A stretch of DNA of 64,000 nt from Amycolatopsis marina (GCF_900111885.1 NZ_FOKG01000010.1:124001-188000); one strand, 5' to 3'; counted from the first letter of the stretch, positions 44,089 to 53,375 are shown. The notes: generated from the sequence alone by a model not told the origin. Numbers and translations: made by a program.

Positions 44089-45324
44089 ATGAGAGTAGCG
44101 AGTTCTCCGGCACGTGCTGGGAAGAAGCTGTATATCGTCGCCGTCGTCATGACCGTCATGATGGCTGCCTGCTCAACGGGGGGCGCCGATCGCGGCTCCG
44201 GCGCCGACCGGTTCGCCGACATACCTGAGATGACACTGCGGGTCCAGTCGGCGAATGCTCCGGACACGGCGCCGAGTAGGGCATTCACCGTCTGGCAGGA
44301 AGCGGTCGAAGAGGCGACAGATGGACGCTTGACCTTCGAGATGTTCTACGCCGGGGCTTTGGCGCCGCTTGACGAGGTTGAGGAGGCGCTTTCGTCAGGT
44401 CTGGTCGACATCGCAACGCACGTTCCCGCTTACAGCCCTGCCGAGTTTCCGCACGACAGTACCGTTCAGCGGTTGAATTCCCTGGTCGAGCCTGCTCCAC
44501 TCGGTACGCTGCAAGGCCTCGGAGCGCAGACGGAGTTCGCGCTGGGCGGCTGGGCGGAGGATCAGTTCGCGGCACAGGGGCTCAAGCCACTTCTCGTGCC
44601 GGCCGCCATGATCTCGTCGATGCAACTCGTCTGCGGAGATGAGCCGGTGCGCTCTCTCGCTGAGGCTGAGGGGATCCGCGTCCGAGTACCGAGCGAGCAT
44701 CACGGCACGGAGGCGACCGCGTTGGGCATGACACCTACCGCCACGACCAATGCTGAGCTGTACGAGGCCGTGCAGCGCGGCATTGTCGATTGTGCGGTGA
44801 TGTCCCCGCAGGATGTTCGCGATCTCGGTCTGGTGGACGTGATCGACCACTGGATGCTGGACCAGCAGGCCGGCTTCAGCGGCTTCTCTTCGTTCCACCT
44901 GTCCATGTCGAAGTCCACATGGGACACCTTGCCTGTGGAGGCCCAGCGCGTGCTCTGGGACACCGCGGGGGAGGCGTACCTCCCCGCGATCACCGAGGGA
45001 TACCTCAACGATGTCGCCGAGACGATGTCGCAGGCCGCCGATGCGGGAGTGCAGTTCCACTCGTGGCGGGATGATCTACGGGAGAGGATGCTCGCACACC
45101 AGAGTGCCGTCATCGACTCGGTCAGAGGCGAGAAGGACGACGGCGAGGCGGTCGTCGCAGGTGTTGTCGAGACGCACGAAAAGTGGGCGAAACTCGTACG
45201 CGACCTGGGCTATGAGACTCAGCTGGGCTCGTTCGAAACGTGGTCCTCCGGCTCGGCCGGGCAACTCCAGCTGGACAGTTTCATCGGAAGCGTCGTCGAG
45301 CTTCGAGAGGCCCACCGTCCATGA
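44089..45324 (+). CDS. TRAP transporter substrate-binding lipoprotein (DctP family)
   Basis: 411 residues from the ATG at 44089 with AGGAAGGAG upstream; an in-frame ATG at 44011 lacks a signal-peptide context. The signal peptide ends in a lipobox MAAC (Cys28). The mature part shows the DctP pattern: FTVWQEAVEEATDGRLTFEM, FYAGALAP, SGLVDIATHVPAYSP, GIRVRVPS and YEAVQRGIVDCAVM. It captures the substrate outside the membrane for the fused permease. Its stop overlaps the SDR start (ATGA). Confidence 0.92.
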   Translation: MRVASSPARAGKKLYIVAVVMTVMMAACSTGGADRGSGADRFADIPEMTLRVQSANAPDTAPSRAFTVWQEAVEEATDGRLTFEMFYAGALAPLDEVEEALSSGLVDIATHVPAYSPAEFPHDSTVQRLNSLVEPAPLGTLQGLGAQTEFALGGWAEDQFAAQGLKPLLVPAAMISSMQLVCGDEPVRSLAEAEGIRVRVPSEHHGTEATALGMTPTATTNAELYEAVQRGIVDCAVMSPQDVRDLGLVDVIDHWMLDQQAGFSGFSSFHLSMSKSTWDTLPVEAQRVLWDTAGEAYLPAITEGYLNDVAETMSQAADAGVQFHSWRDDLRERMLAHQSAVIDSVRGEKDDGEAVVAGVVETHEKWAKLVRDLGYETQLGSFETWSSGSAGQLQLDSFIGSVVELREAHRP

Positions 45325-46196
45325 GGAAATTCAACTCCGACGACATCGCGGCCTCCACCCTTCCCGAACTGTTCGACCTCAGTGGGCATGTAGCACTCGT
45401 CACCGGGGCATCTCGTGGCATCGGCTTGGCGAGTGCGGCGCTGCTGGCCGAAGCCGGCGCCCGCGTCGTACTGGTAGCCAGGGACGAGGGACGGCTGGCT
45501 CTGGCGGCGGAGAAGCTGACCGCGATCGCCGGTGCGGATCGCGTGCACAAGTACTCGTGCAACGCGGGCAGCGCCGACCAGGTGGACGACACAATCGGCC
45601 GGGTTATGGCGGATCTGGGCAGGATCGACATCCTGGTCAACAATGCCGCGACCAACCCGTACTACGGGCCGATGTCGGGACTGGACATGCCGCGTGCGGA
45701 GAAAACCGCACAGGTGAACATGCTAGGGCCGATTCTCTGGATCCAGCAGGCATGGAGCGCATGGATGCGTGAGCACGGTGGTGTGGTCATCAACGTGGCA
45801 TCCATCGGCCCATTCATCGTGGAACAGGGCGCCGGCATGTACGCGGCGACCAAAGCGGCGCTCATCCACCTCACCCGGCAGTTCGCGGCCGAGTTGGGCC
45901 CCGGGGTCCGGGTGAACGCGGTGGCTCCGGGGCTGGTCAAGACCGAGTTGTCCCGAACTCTGTGGGAAGACCGGGAGGACAGCATCGCCTCTGCCCTGCC
46001 GCTGGGAAGGTTGGGAGCTGCGCGCGACATCGCCGCTTCTGTGCTGTTCCTTTCCAGCGCGGCGTCGGCGTGGATGACAGGGCACACCATGGTGATCGAT
46101 GGTGGGGCACTGGCCACGCCGCCAATCGGCGTGATCGGCCCTGGCGGTGCTGCGGTATCCAGAGCACCAGGAGGGGTCAGGCAATGGACTCGATGA
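45321..46196 (+). CDS. SDR-family oxidoreductase 1
   Basis: 291 residues. Rossmann motif TGASRGIG (residues 28-35), NNAAT, catalytic YAATK, and the C-terminal block WMTGHTMVIDGGALA of classical short-chain dehydrogenases. NAD(P)-dependent alcohol/ketone oxidoreduction is expected, perhaps on the CoA thioester or the imported acid. The start overlaps the DctP stop, and the end overlaps the next gene by 13 bases, so translation is coupled. A 20-residue tail after the usual SDR end is unusual. Confidence 0.9.
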   Translation: MRKFNSDDIAASTLPELFDLSGHVALVTGASRGIGLASAALLAEAGARVVLVARDEGRLALAAEKLTAIAGADRVHKYSCNAGSADQVDDTIGRVMADLGRIDILVNNAATNPYYGPMSGLDMPRAEKTAQVNMLGPILWIQQAWSAWMREHGGVVINVASIGPFIVEQGAGMYAATKAALIHLTRQFAAELGPGVRVNAVAPGLVKTELSRTLWEDREDSIASALPLGRLGAARDIAASVLFLSSAASAWMTGHTMVIDGGALATPPIGVIGPGGAAVSRAPGGVRQWTR

Positions 46197-47797
46197 CGTG
46201 GATTCAGCGGAACGACTTGCTCCCGCACATTCTGCGACGTCGGGCCGAGGAAAGCCCCGACCGGGTGTACCTGCGGCACGTCGACGGCACGTCGCTGACC
46301 TACCGGGAGTCCTATGAGGCGAGCCTCCTGTGGGCGAATGCCCTGCGGGGAGTCGGGGTGACCGCCGGGGAGAACGTGCTGAGCCTGCTTCCCAACAGCC
46401 CGGACAGTTACCACATCTGGGTGGGCCTCTCCTGGCTCGGCGCCGTCGAAGTGAGCCTCAGCCCCGACTATCGCGGGCGAATGCTGAGCTACACGATCGG
46501 CACCGCAGACGCCAAACTGCTCATCGTTCCTGCTCATCTGTTGGGGAGGGTCGGCGAGGTGACGGATGAGTTGCCGTCCTTGCGGACCATAATCGTGGTC
46601 GGCTCTGACGACGTCAGCCTGCCGACGTTGCCGCAACGGCTGATTCGTTCCGCCGATCTCTGCTCCGGCGTCGCCCCATCCTTACCCGCTGGTGTTCACG
46701 AACCGGCTCCGTGGGACGTCTGCTGCATGATCTGGACGTCGGGTACGACCGGGCCGTCGAAAGGGGTGTTGGTTCCTTGGGCGGAGATGTACAGCTTCTG
46801 TCATGTTCTCAGCGGCGTGGTCGAAAATGGGGATAAGACCTATCATTTTCTTCCGCCGCATCACAACAGCGGGAAGGTGCTGTACTACGGTGCTGTTCTG
46901 CACGATATCCCCATGGTGATGCGGGAAACGTTTAGTGTATCGAGGTTCTGGTCAGATGTTCGAGACTACGAAGTCAGTCATGCGGTTCTATTCGAACCGA
47001 TGCTGCGGATGCTGTTGAACGCTGCACCTCAGGCGGACGATGTGGACAATTCGCTGCGGCGAATCGGCACAGCGCCGGTGTCGGACCACCTGCCCGACTT
47101 CCTCCGGCGCTTCGGGCTCGAAGGTGCGAACACGTTCTACGGGATGACCGAGGTCGGCTTGCCATTCGCGTCCGACGGTATCGATCTCGCAAATCTTGAC
47201 AGCTGTGGCGCACTCCGGGACGACTTTTATGAAGTTCGCGTGGTGGACGATCACGACTACCCGGTCGCGCCCGGTCAGGTTGGCGAGCTGATCATCCGCA
47301 GTCATCACCCGTGGATTATGAATGTTGGCTATTACGGAATGGCGGATCGGACTGCCGGCGCGTGGCTCAACGGGTGGTTTCACACCGGTGACGCTTTCCG
47401 TGTCGACGAGGCAGGCAACTACTACTTCGTCGACCGGTTGAAAGACGCCATACGCAGGCGTGGCGAGAACATCTCCAGCTTCGAGGTGGAGGCCTACGTC
47501 AACGAACATCCCGACGTGGCCGCCACCGCTGCCGTGGCAGCGCCGTCCGAACTGGGTGAGGATGAGGTGAAGGTTGTCGTCGTGCGGGTGGACGGCAGCA
47601 AACTGACGCCGGCGCAGTTGGTGAACTGGCTGATCCCACGGATGCCGCGGTTCATGCTTCCCCGATTCGTGGAGTTCGTTGATGACCTCCCCCGTACCGA
47701 GGCGACCTTTCGCACTCGCAAGGTCGAACTTCGCGAGCGTGGCAATTCCTCGTACACCTGGGACAGTGAGGCCGCCGGCGTCGTGGTTCCTCGCTAA
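46184..47797 (+). CDS. AMP-dependent acyl-CoA synthetase (CaiC-like)
   Basis: 537 residues from the ATG at 46184 with GGAGGGG upstream. ANL-superfamily motifs: WTSGTTGPSKGVLVP (P-loop), FYGMTEVG, WFHTGDAFRVDEAG and VDRLKDAIRRRGENISSFEVE. It activates a carboxylic acid to an acyl-AMP and then the CoA thioester, in the cytosol. The overall pattern is closest to crotonobetaine/carnitine-CoA ligases. It is the likely first intracellular step for the TRAP substrate, upstream of the acyl-CoA dehydrogenase. Confidence 0.9.
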   Translation: MDSMTWIQRNDLLPHILRRRAEESPDRVYLRHVDGTSLTYRESYEASLLWANALRGVGVTAGENVLSLLPNSPDSYHIWVGLSWLGAVEVSLSPDYRGRMLSYTIGTADAKLLIVPAHLLGRVGEVTDELPSLRTIIVVGSDDVSLPTLPQRLIRSADLCSGVAPSLPAGVHEPAPWDVCCMIWTSGTTGPSKGVLVPWAEMYSFCHVLSGVVENGDKTYHFLPPHHNSGKVLYYGAVLHDIPMVMRETFSVSRFWSDVRDYEVSHAVLFEPMLRMLLNAAPQADDVDNSLRRIGTAPVSDHLPDFLRRFGLEGANTFYGMTEVGLPFASDGIDLANLDSCGALRDDFYEVRVVDDHDYPVAPGQVGELIIRSHHPWIMNVGYYGMADRTAGAWLNGWFHTGDAFRVDEAGNYYFVDRLKDAIRRRGENISSFEVEAYVNEHPDVAATAAVAAPSELGEDEVKVVVVRVDGSKLTPAQLVNWLIPRMPRFMLPRFVEFVDDLPRTEATFRTRKVELRERGNSSYTWDSEAAGVVVPR

Positions 47798-47852
47798 GTC
47801 CCCATAAGGAAGCCCATAGACCGAATCATGCCGAAACAGGAAAGGGTATGTC

Positions 47853-49079
47853 ATGCAACTCGCGATATCCTCGCGTGGCCAGACGTTTCTCGAACGCTTG
47901 ACCCAGTTCATGGAGGAGTGGATCTACCCGTCGGAGGCCGTGTATAAAGAGCAGATCCTCAGGTCGGGAGACCCGAACCTTCAGCCGCCGATCATGGAGA
48001 AGCTCAAGGCGGAAGCCCGCGAACGGGGTTTGTGGAACCTTTTCCACCCTGACCCCAGATGGGGATCGGGTCTGTCCAACGTGGATTATGCCTACCTGGC
48101 CGAGGTGATGGGTCGAAGCTCCATCGCCCCCGAGGCTTGCAACTGCTCGGCACCGGACACGGGGAACATGGAGATCCTCAGTCGCTTCGGTTCTCAGGCG
48201 CAACAACTGGCCTGGCTGGAACCGCTATTGGCAGGCGAGATCCGCTCCGCGTTCTGCATGACAGAACCCGACGTGGCCAGTTCGGACGCCACCAACATTC
48301 GGACCAGTATCGAACGTGTCGGCGACGAGTACGTGATCAACGGCCGGAAGTGGTGGTCCAGCAATGTTCTCCATCCGAACTGCCGAGTGCTGCTCGTCTT
48401 GGGACAGACCGATCCGGATGCGCCGAGACACCGGAGACAGAGCATTGTCATCGTGCCGATCGACAGCCCAGGAGTCAAGGTACTTCGTGGCCTCAGCGTC
48501 TTCGGCTACCAGGATCAGGAGGGGCACGGGGAAGTGGAGTTCAATGATGTACGTGTTCCGATCGACAACCTGGTCGGCGTACCCGGTCAAGGATTCGAAA
48601 TGGGCCAGGCCCGACTTGGCCCGGGCCGTATTCATCACTGCATGAGGGCGGTGGGCACGGCCGAACGGGCGCTCGAGCTCATGTGCGCTCGTGCGACATC
48701 CCGAACCACATTCGGCCGTCTGGTCTCCGACAACGCCAACATTCAAGACTGGATCGCGGAGTCGCGCGTGGAAATCGAGATGGTGCGGTTGCTGATTCTC
48801 AAGACGGCGTGGTTGGTGGACACCACGGGTAACAAGGATGCTCGAGTCGAGATCGCTGCAATCAAGGTCGCCGCACCACATATGGCGCTGCGAGTCCTCG
48901 ATCGAGCGATTCAAGTCCACGGAGGCGGGGGAGTGTCCGGAGACTTCCCGCTCGCGGCGATGTGGGCATTTCAGCGGACGTTACGGATCGGCGACGGGCC
49001 TGACGAGGTGCACAAGAGGTCGATCGCCCGCCGGGAACTGGCTCCGTGGCTGGAGCCACGGCGAGCGGACCTCGGATGA
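47853..49079 (+). CDS. Acyl-CoA dehydrogenase (ACAD11-like)
   Basis: 408 residues. FAD-dependent acyl-CoA dehydrogenase signatures: FCMTEPDVASSDATNIRT, INGRKWWSSN, VPGQGFEMGQARLGPGR, AIQVHGGGGVSGDFPLA and TLRIGDGPDEVH. It introduces an alpha,beta double bond into an acyl-CoA. The insertion-rich mid part (VLGQTDPDAPRHRRQ) resembles the ACAD10/11-type branch. AGGAAAGGG precedes the ATG. It follows the CoA ligase by 55 bases in the same operon. Confidence 0.9.
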   Translation: MQLAISSRGQTFLERLTQFMEEWIYPSEAVYKEQILRSGDPNLQPPIMEKLKAEARERGLWNLFHPDPRWGSGLSNVDYAYLAEVMGRSSIAPEACNCSAPDTGNMEILSRFGSQAQQLAWLEPLLAGEIRSAFCMTEPDVASSDATNIRTSIERVGDEYVINGRKWWSSNVLHPNCRVLLVLGQTDPDAPRHRRQSIVIVPIDSPGVKVLRGLSVFGYQDQEGHGEVEFNDVRVPIDNLVGVPGQGFEMGQARLGPGRIHHCMRAVGTAERALELMCARATSRTTFGRLVSDNANIQDWIAESRVEIEMVRLLILKTAWLVDTTGNKDARVEIAAIKVAAPHMALRVLDRAIQVHGGGGVSGDFPLAAMWAFQRTLRIGDGPDEVHKRSIARRELAPWLEPRRADLG

Positions 49080-49148
49080 AGCCATCCATGCTCGATTTCG
49101 TCCAACTGCCCGGACCCTCCGGCACGCTGAGCTGACAAGGAGATGATC

Positions 49149-49940
49149 ATGCGAGTTCGCCAAGTGACGTTGGCCGCGCGCAACCCACAGCCCGTGATCG
49201 ACGACCTGCGCTACGTCTTCGGTATCGAGGTAAGCCTGTGTGAGACCGACATGATCGACTTGTGGGGCCCTGAAATGGTCGACGAGTTCGGTCTTTCCAC
49301 CTCGGTCCTTCCGGTGGGCGACACCTTCCTCGAGGTCATCTCACCCACCCGAGCGGACGCCCCTGCGGCACGCTACTTGACCAGTCGTGGCGGTGACACC
49401 GGCTATATGGTGATCATTCAGTGCACGGCCATCGAGGAGGCTCGAATCCGGGCCGCGCAGCTCGGTATCCGCGAGGTGTGGGAAGGACCGCTCGACAACG
49501 TCCGATCCATTCACCTCGATCCCCGTGACACCGGTGGTGCGTTGCTCTCTCTCGAAGAGACTGACGAAGTCGAGGACTGGCCATGGGCAGGTCCGAACTG
49601 GCGAGAACATGCTCACACGGACGGAGTCACCGAGATCACCGGCGTCGACATCACGGCCGTCGCGCCTGGCAAGACAGCGTCGCGGTGGGGAGAACTTCTG
49701 GGCCGGCCAGTGCGCACGGAGGAGGGTGCCGACACGGTCCTGGTCACTGGCGGCAGTATCAGGTTCGTCGAAAACGCCGACCACGGCAGGGAGGGTCTCA
49801 GCGGCATCGAGCTACGATGCCCGGACCCGGACACGGTTCGCCAGCGTGCCGCTCGTCGTGATCTCGCGATCGACCGGGATGGCAGGATCGAAATTGGCGG
49901 TGTGGCCTTCCGGCTCGGTGACGGCGCGCCAGGATCATGA
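49149..49940 (+). CDS. VOC-superfamily (glyoxalase-like) protein
   Basis: 263 residues from the second ATG, which has AAGGAG six bases upstream; the ATG at 49143 is too close to it. Two betaalphabetabetabeta units are visible (VRQVTLAARNPQPVIDDLRYVFG with GDTFLEVISP, then EITGVDITAVAPGKTASRWGELLG with GGSIRFVE and GIELRCPD). VOC proteins are metal enzymes such as epimerases, dioxygenases or lyases, or binding proteins. The substrate is unknown. It is the last complete gene of the catabolic operon. Confidence 0.8.
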   Translation: MRVRQVTLAARNPQPVIDDLRYVFGIEVSLCETDMIDLWGPEMVDEFGLSTSVLPVGDTFLEVISPTRADAPAARYLTSRGGDTGYMVIIQCTAIEEARIRAAQLGIREVWEGPLDNVRSIHLDPRDTGGALLSLEETDEVEDWPWAGPNWREHAHTDGVTEITGVDITAVAPGKTASRWGELLGRPVRTEEGADTVLVTGGSIRFVENADHGREGLSGIELRCPDPDTVRQRAARRDLAIDRDGRIEIGGVAFRLGDGAPGS

Positions 49941-49941
49941 C

Positions 49942-50016
49942 GTGAACGCGGATCAGAACAAACGGCTCATCACGGAGTGGAAAGCCGGCAGCCCAGCCGT
50001 TTCGCGATTTCCGTGA
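49942..50016 (+). pseudogene. Truncated start of a SnoaL/NTF2-like gene
   Basis: One base after the VOC stop, a GTG opens a 24-codon frame beginning VNADQNKRLITEW, which closely resembles the start of SnoaL-like/NTF2-like small enzymes. After about 13 codons it runs into the antisense end of the Sir2 gene and stops at 50014-50016. This looks like the 5' remnant of a further operon gene cut by a deletion or insertion. The short length limits certainty. Confidence 0.45.
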
Positions 50017-50863
50017 GTGCCCGGCCCAGGGGCAGGTCCACCCTGAGTAGGGCATGCGCGTCCCCGCGCGTCCGATCGTGGTTGACGATCAACACCGGCG
50101 TGCCTGCCCGGGCAGCCTGGCGGACGAACCGCAGGCCCGACATCACGGTCAACGATGAGCCGAGGACCAGTAGCGCGCTCGCGTTGTCGACGAGGCGGCG
50201 GCACTCGTCCACTCGGGGCCGGGGCACGTTCTCCCCGAAGAACACCACGTCCGGCTTCAGTGCCCCGGCTTCGCAGTCGGCGCAGGGCACCAGCCGGAAT
50301 CCGTGGACCACGTCGTCCGGAAGGTCGACGTCGCCGTCGGGGTTGAGCCGGGTGGCTTCGGCGGCGAACGACGGGTTCGCCGCGCGCAGGCGAGCATCGA
50401 GGATCTCGCGTGAACTGGTGCGACGACAGGCGAGGCAGACGACGCGATCGAGATTTCCGTGTAGCTCGATCACGTCCGTCGCACCCGCGGCTTGGTGGAG
50501 ACCGTCGACGTTCTGGGTGATGATTCCGGAAAGGTAACCGTGTTTTCGCAGTGCCGCCACCGCCCGATGCCCCGTGTTCGGCCGTGCCCGCGCGATGCTT
50601 CGCCAGCCGAGGTGACTGCGGGCCCAGTACCGGCGCCTGCCCTCCTCGTCGGCGACGAACTCCTGGTAGGTCATCGGGGTGTGCCTTCGCAGGCTGCCCT
50701 CGTTGCCGCGGTAGTCGGGAATACCGGACTCGGTGGACAGGCCCGCGCCGCTGAGGACCACGACGTCGCCCGCGCCGACCTTGCGCACGACCTCGCCCAG
50801 TTCGGTGGTCCGGGGCGCGGGTTGCCCGGTCGGAGTCCAGCTGAGGGTGGGCCGCATCAACAC
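49970..50863 (-). CDS. Sir2-family NAD-dependent deacylase
   Basis: 297 residues from a GTG at 50863; an ATG at 50857 is equally possible. Sirtuin motifs: GAGLSTESGIPDYRG, TQNVDGLH, the catalytic HGN in ELHGN, two Cys pairs for zinc (CLAC and CADC), and GSSLTV. ESGIPDYR fits the class II (SIRT4-like) branch. It removes acyl groups from protein lysines using NAD+, in the cytosol, and could deacylate or regulate CoA ligases. It is on the opposite strand to the upstream operon; its 3' end overlaps the truncated SnoaL remnant. Confidence 0.93.
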   Translation of the reverse strand: MLMRPTLSWTPTGQPAPRTTELGEVVRKVGAGDVVVLSGAGLSTESGIPDYRGNEGSLRRHTPMTYQEFVADEEGRRRYWARSHLGWRSIARARPNTGHRAVAALRKHGYLSGIITQNVDGLHQAAGATDVIELHGNLDRVVCLACRRTSSREILDARLRAANPSFAAEATRLNPDGDVDLPDDVVHGFRLVPCADCEAGALKPDVVFFGENVPRPRVDECRRLVDNASALLVLGSSLTVMSGLRFVRQAARAGTPVLIVNHDRTRGDAHALLRVDLPLGRALTEIAKRLGCRLSTP

Positions 50864-50897
50864 CAGTCCAGTTTACGGTCTCCGCCGCCGAGCAGGA

Positions 50898-50940
50898 CCT
50901 GCGCGCTGTTGCAACATCCCTGCGCCCGGATGGAACCGCA
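50898..50940 (+). promoter_or_regulatory. Conserved 40-bp box upstream of the cupin operon
   Basis: 29 of 40 bases (50901-50940) match 55281-55320 upstream of AraC gene 2, ungapped; the last 30 bases match at 24. It contains the perfect palindrome TGTTGCAACA (50907-50916). It lies in the 161-base divergent region between sir2 and the cupin gene, 85 bases before the cupin ATG. It is a likely operator of AraC regulator 2. Confidence 0.5.
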
Positions 50941-51024
50941 GTGCACGTGCCGCTTCTACCGTCGCTGTCAAGCCAACCGGACGGCGTGGATCGCGGCCGG
51001 AGTCATGGATCGGAAGGAGTGCTG

Positions 51025-51558
51025 ATGCGCAGGGTAGTCATGGGGCACAACGAGGCAGGCAAGGCCGAGGTGCTCGCCGACGAGAACGTGGAGCCGATCA
51101 CCGTCGCCATGCTGCCGGGGGTGGAGTTGCATCGGGTGTGGGAGCTCGACGAGCACCCGAGCCTCCCGGTGACCAAGGCGCAGAGTGCGCAGGCCGGCAC
51201 CTACTTCCCTGGGCCCGATGGCGTGCGGTTCGGCTTCGTGACCATCCCGCCGGGGCTGTCCTACGAGCCTCCTGCGGATGTGCCCGCGGAGCTCCTGGAG
51301 GCGGCTGCCGCCGAGGCGGAGGCGAAGCTGCCGGGAATGGCGGCGACGTTCGACCAGGACCGGCCGGGGGTGCACACCACGCACACCGTCGACTACATCG
51401 TCGTGGTGTCGGGGGAGGGCCGGATGCAGACCGATGACGGTGTCGAGGTGCGCCTGCGCGCGGGTGAATGCCTGATCCAGAACGGCACTCCGCACGCCTG
51501 GTTCAACGACGGCGATCAGCCGTTCGTTGTCGCCTACACCATCTGTGGTGCTCGGTGA
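51025..51558 (+). CDS. Cupin-domain protein
   Basis: 177 residues from the ATG at 51025 with GGAAGGAG upstream. The C-terminal half is a cupin barrel: HTTHTVDYIVVVSGEGRMQ (metal-ligand His residues), DDGVEVRLRAGECLIQNGTPHAW and FVVAYTICG. The N-terminal half carries a separate beta-rich part (FGFVTIPPGLSYEP). The acidic/Ala-rich helix between them is a linker. Probably an isomerase, dioxygenase or sensor for a small molecule. First gene of a cupin-SDR-fgd operon. Confidence 0.82.
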   Translation: MRRVVMGHNEAGKAEVLADENVEPITVAMLPGVELHRVWELDEHPSLPVTKAQSAQAGTYFPGPDGVRFGFVTIPPGLSYEPPADVPAELLEAAAAEAEAKLPGMAATFDQDRPGVHTTHTVDYIVVVSGEGRMQTDDGVEVRLRAGECLIQNGTPHAWFNDGDQPFVVAYTICGAR

Positions 51559-51604
51559 GGCCGCGCTCGGGCGCCGGGGCACGGAAGCGGGACACGGGAC
51601 CGCG

Positions 51605-52363
51605 ATGAGTGTGCTCGACCGGTTCCGGCTCGACGGCGAGGTCGCGATCGTCACCGGTGCCTCGGCGGGGCTCGGTGTCCATATCGCCCGTGCTCTGGCG
51701 GAGGCGGGCGCCGACGTGGTGCTCGGTGCTCGCCGTGTGGACCGGCTCGCTCGCACGGCCACCCTCGTCGAGGACACCGGAAGGAAGGCCGTGTGCGTCG
51801 CCACCGATGTCACCGACCCGGCCGACTGCCGTCGGCTGGCCGAGACCGCCGCGACGCTCGGACAGGTGGGCGTGCTGGTCAACAATGCCGGTATCGCCGC
51901 TGCCGTGCCCGCCAGCCGGGAGACCACCGAGCAGTTCCGTTCGGTGGTCGAGGTCAACCTGATGGGCGCGTACTGGATGAGCCAGGCAGCCGCCGCGGTC
52001 ATGACGGAAGGCGGCTCGATCGTCAACATCTCCAGCGTGCTGGGTTTGGTCACCGCGGGTCTGCCCCAGGCGGCTTACACGGCGTCCAAGGCCGGCCTGC
52101 TGGGGCTGACCCGCGACCTGGCAGCGCAGTGGAGCAGCCGCAAGCGGATCCGCGTCAACGCGATCGCCCCCGGCTACTTCCCGACGGAGATGGGCGAGGC
52201 CTACCCGGAGGGGTACGTCGAAGGACTTCTTGCGGCACGGCCGATCCCACGCGTCGGAGACGGCGAGGAACTGGCGGCCGCCGTGGTGTTTCTCGCCTCC
52301 GCGGCAGCGGGGTACGTCACCGGAGCCACGCTCGTCGTCGACGGCGGCCTGACTATCAGCTGA
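51605..52363 (+). CDS. SDR-family oxidoreductase 2
   Basis: 252 residues. Classical short-chain dehydrogenase: TGASAGLG (residues 17-24), VLVNNAGIA, INISSV-type strand (IVNISSVLGL), catalytic YTASK and the end VTGATLVVDGG. It oxidises or reduces a small alcohol or ketone with NAD(P). It begins 46 bases after the cupin gene and ends 10 bases before fgd, so it is in the same operon. Confidence 0.92.
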   Translation: MSVLDRFRLDGEVAIVTGASAGLGVHIARALAEAGADVVLGARRVDRLARTATLVEDTGRKAVCVATDVTDPADCRRLAETAATLGQVGVLVNNAGIAAAVPASRETTEQFRSVVEVNLMGAYWMSQAAAAVMTEGGSIVNISSVLGLVTAGLPQAAYTASKAGLLGLTRDLAAQWSSRKRIRVNAIAPGYFPTEMGEAYPEGYVEGLLAARPIPRVGDGEELAAAVVFLASAAAGYVTGATLVVDGGLTIS

Positions 52364-52373
52364 GGAGCGACCG

Positions 52374-53375
52374 GTGGTGAAATTCGGGTACAAGGCGTCG
52401 GCGGAGCAGTTCGGGCCACGGGAACTGGTGGAGTATGCCGTGCTGGCCGAACAGGTGGGGCTGGACAGCGTCTGGGTGTCCGACCACTTTCAGCCCTGGC
52501 GGCACAAGGGCGGGCACGCGCCGTTCTCGTTGTCGTGGTTGGCGGCGGTGGGCGAACGGACGTCCCGGGTGCTGCTGGGCACGAGTGTGTTGACGGCGAC
52601 GTTCCGGTACAACCCGTCCGTGGTGGCGCAGGCGTTCGGCACACTGGGTTGCCTCTACCCGGGACGCGTCGCGCTCGGCGTCGGCACCGGAGAGGCGCTC
52701 AACGAGGTGGCGGTGTCCCGGCTGGAATGGCCCGCGTTCCAGGAGCGGTTCGCGCGGCTGCGTGAGTCGGTGGAACTGATGCGGGCACTGTGGCGTGACG
52801 AGCGGGTGACGTTCGACGGCGAGTACTACCAGACGCACGACGCCACCGTGTACGACCGGCCCGACGGCGGTGTGCCCATCTACGTCGCCGCCGGCGGCCC
52901 GGTGGTGGCGAAGTACGCGGGCCGGTCGGGAGACGGGTTCATCTGCACCAGCGGCAAGGGGATGGATCTCTATACCGAGAAGCTGCTGCCCGCGTTCACC
53001 ACCGGCGCAGATTCCTGCGGACGCGACGCACACGAGCTGGACCGGATGATCGAGATCAAGCTGTCCTACGACCCGGATCCCGAGCTGGCCCTGGCGAACA
53101 CCCGGTTCTGGGCGCCGCTGGCGTTGTCGGCCGAGCAGAAGCACGGCCTGGCCGATCCCGTGGAGATGGAGCGAGCGGGTGACGACTTGCCGATCGAGCA
53201 GGTCGCCAGCCGCTGGATCGTGGCCTCGCATCCGGACGAGGTGGTCGAGCAGATCACGCCGTATCTGGATGCCGGGTTCACCCACCTGGTGTTCCACGGG
53301 CCCGGTCACGACCAGACCCGCTTTCTTACGACATTCGCCGATCAGGTGCTGCCGAAGTTGAGGGCACTGTGCTGA
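52374..53375 (+). CDS. fgd: F420-dependent glucose-6-phosphate dehydrogenase
   Basis: 333 residues, aligning along its whole length from memory with mycobacterial FGD1: KASAEQFGPRELVE, VSDHFQPWRHKGGHAPFS (catalytic His38), GTSVLTATFRYNP, GVGTGEALNE (Glu107, matching the FGD1 active Glu), YTEKLLPA, DPDPELALANTRFWAPL, and HLVFHGPGHDQ. It reduces coenzyme F420 with glucose-6-phosphate. Start at GTG 52374 after a weak GAGGAG. It is co-transcribed with the cupin and SDR genes and convergent with cofC. Confidence 0.95.
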   Translation: MVKFGYKASAEQFGPRELVEYAVLAEQVGLDSVWVSDHFQPWRHKGGHAPFSLSWLAAVGERTSRVLLGTSVLTATFRYNPSVVAQAFGTLGCLYPGRVALGVGTGEALNEVAVSRLEWPAFQERFARLRESVELMRALWRDERVTFDGEYYQTHDATVYDRPDGGVPIYVAAGGPVVAKYAGRSGDGFICTSGKGMDLYTEKLLPAFTTGADSCGRDAHELDRMIEIKLSYDPDPELALANTRFWAPLALSAEQKHGLADPVEMERAGDDLPIEQVASRWIVASHPDEVVEQITPYLDAGFTHLVFHGPGHDQTRFLTTFADQVLPKLRALC

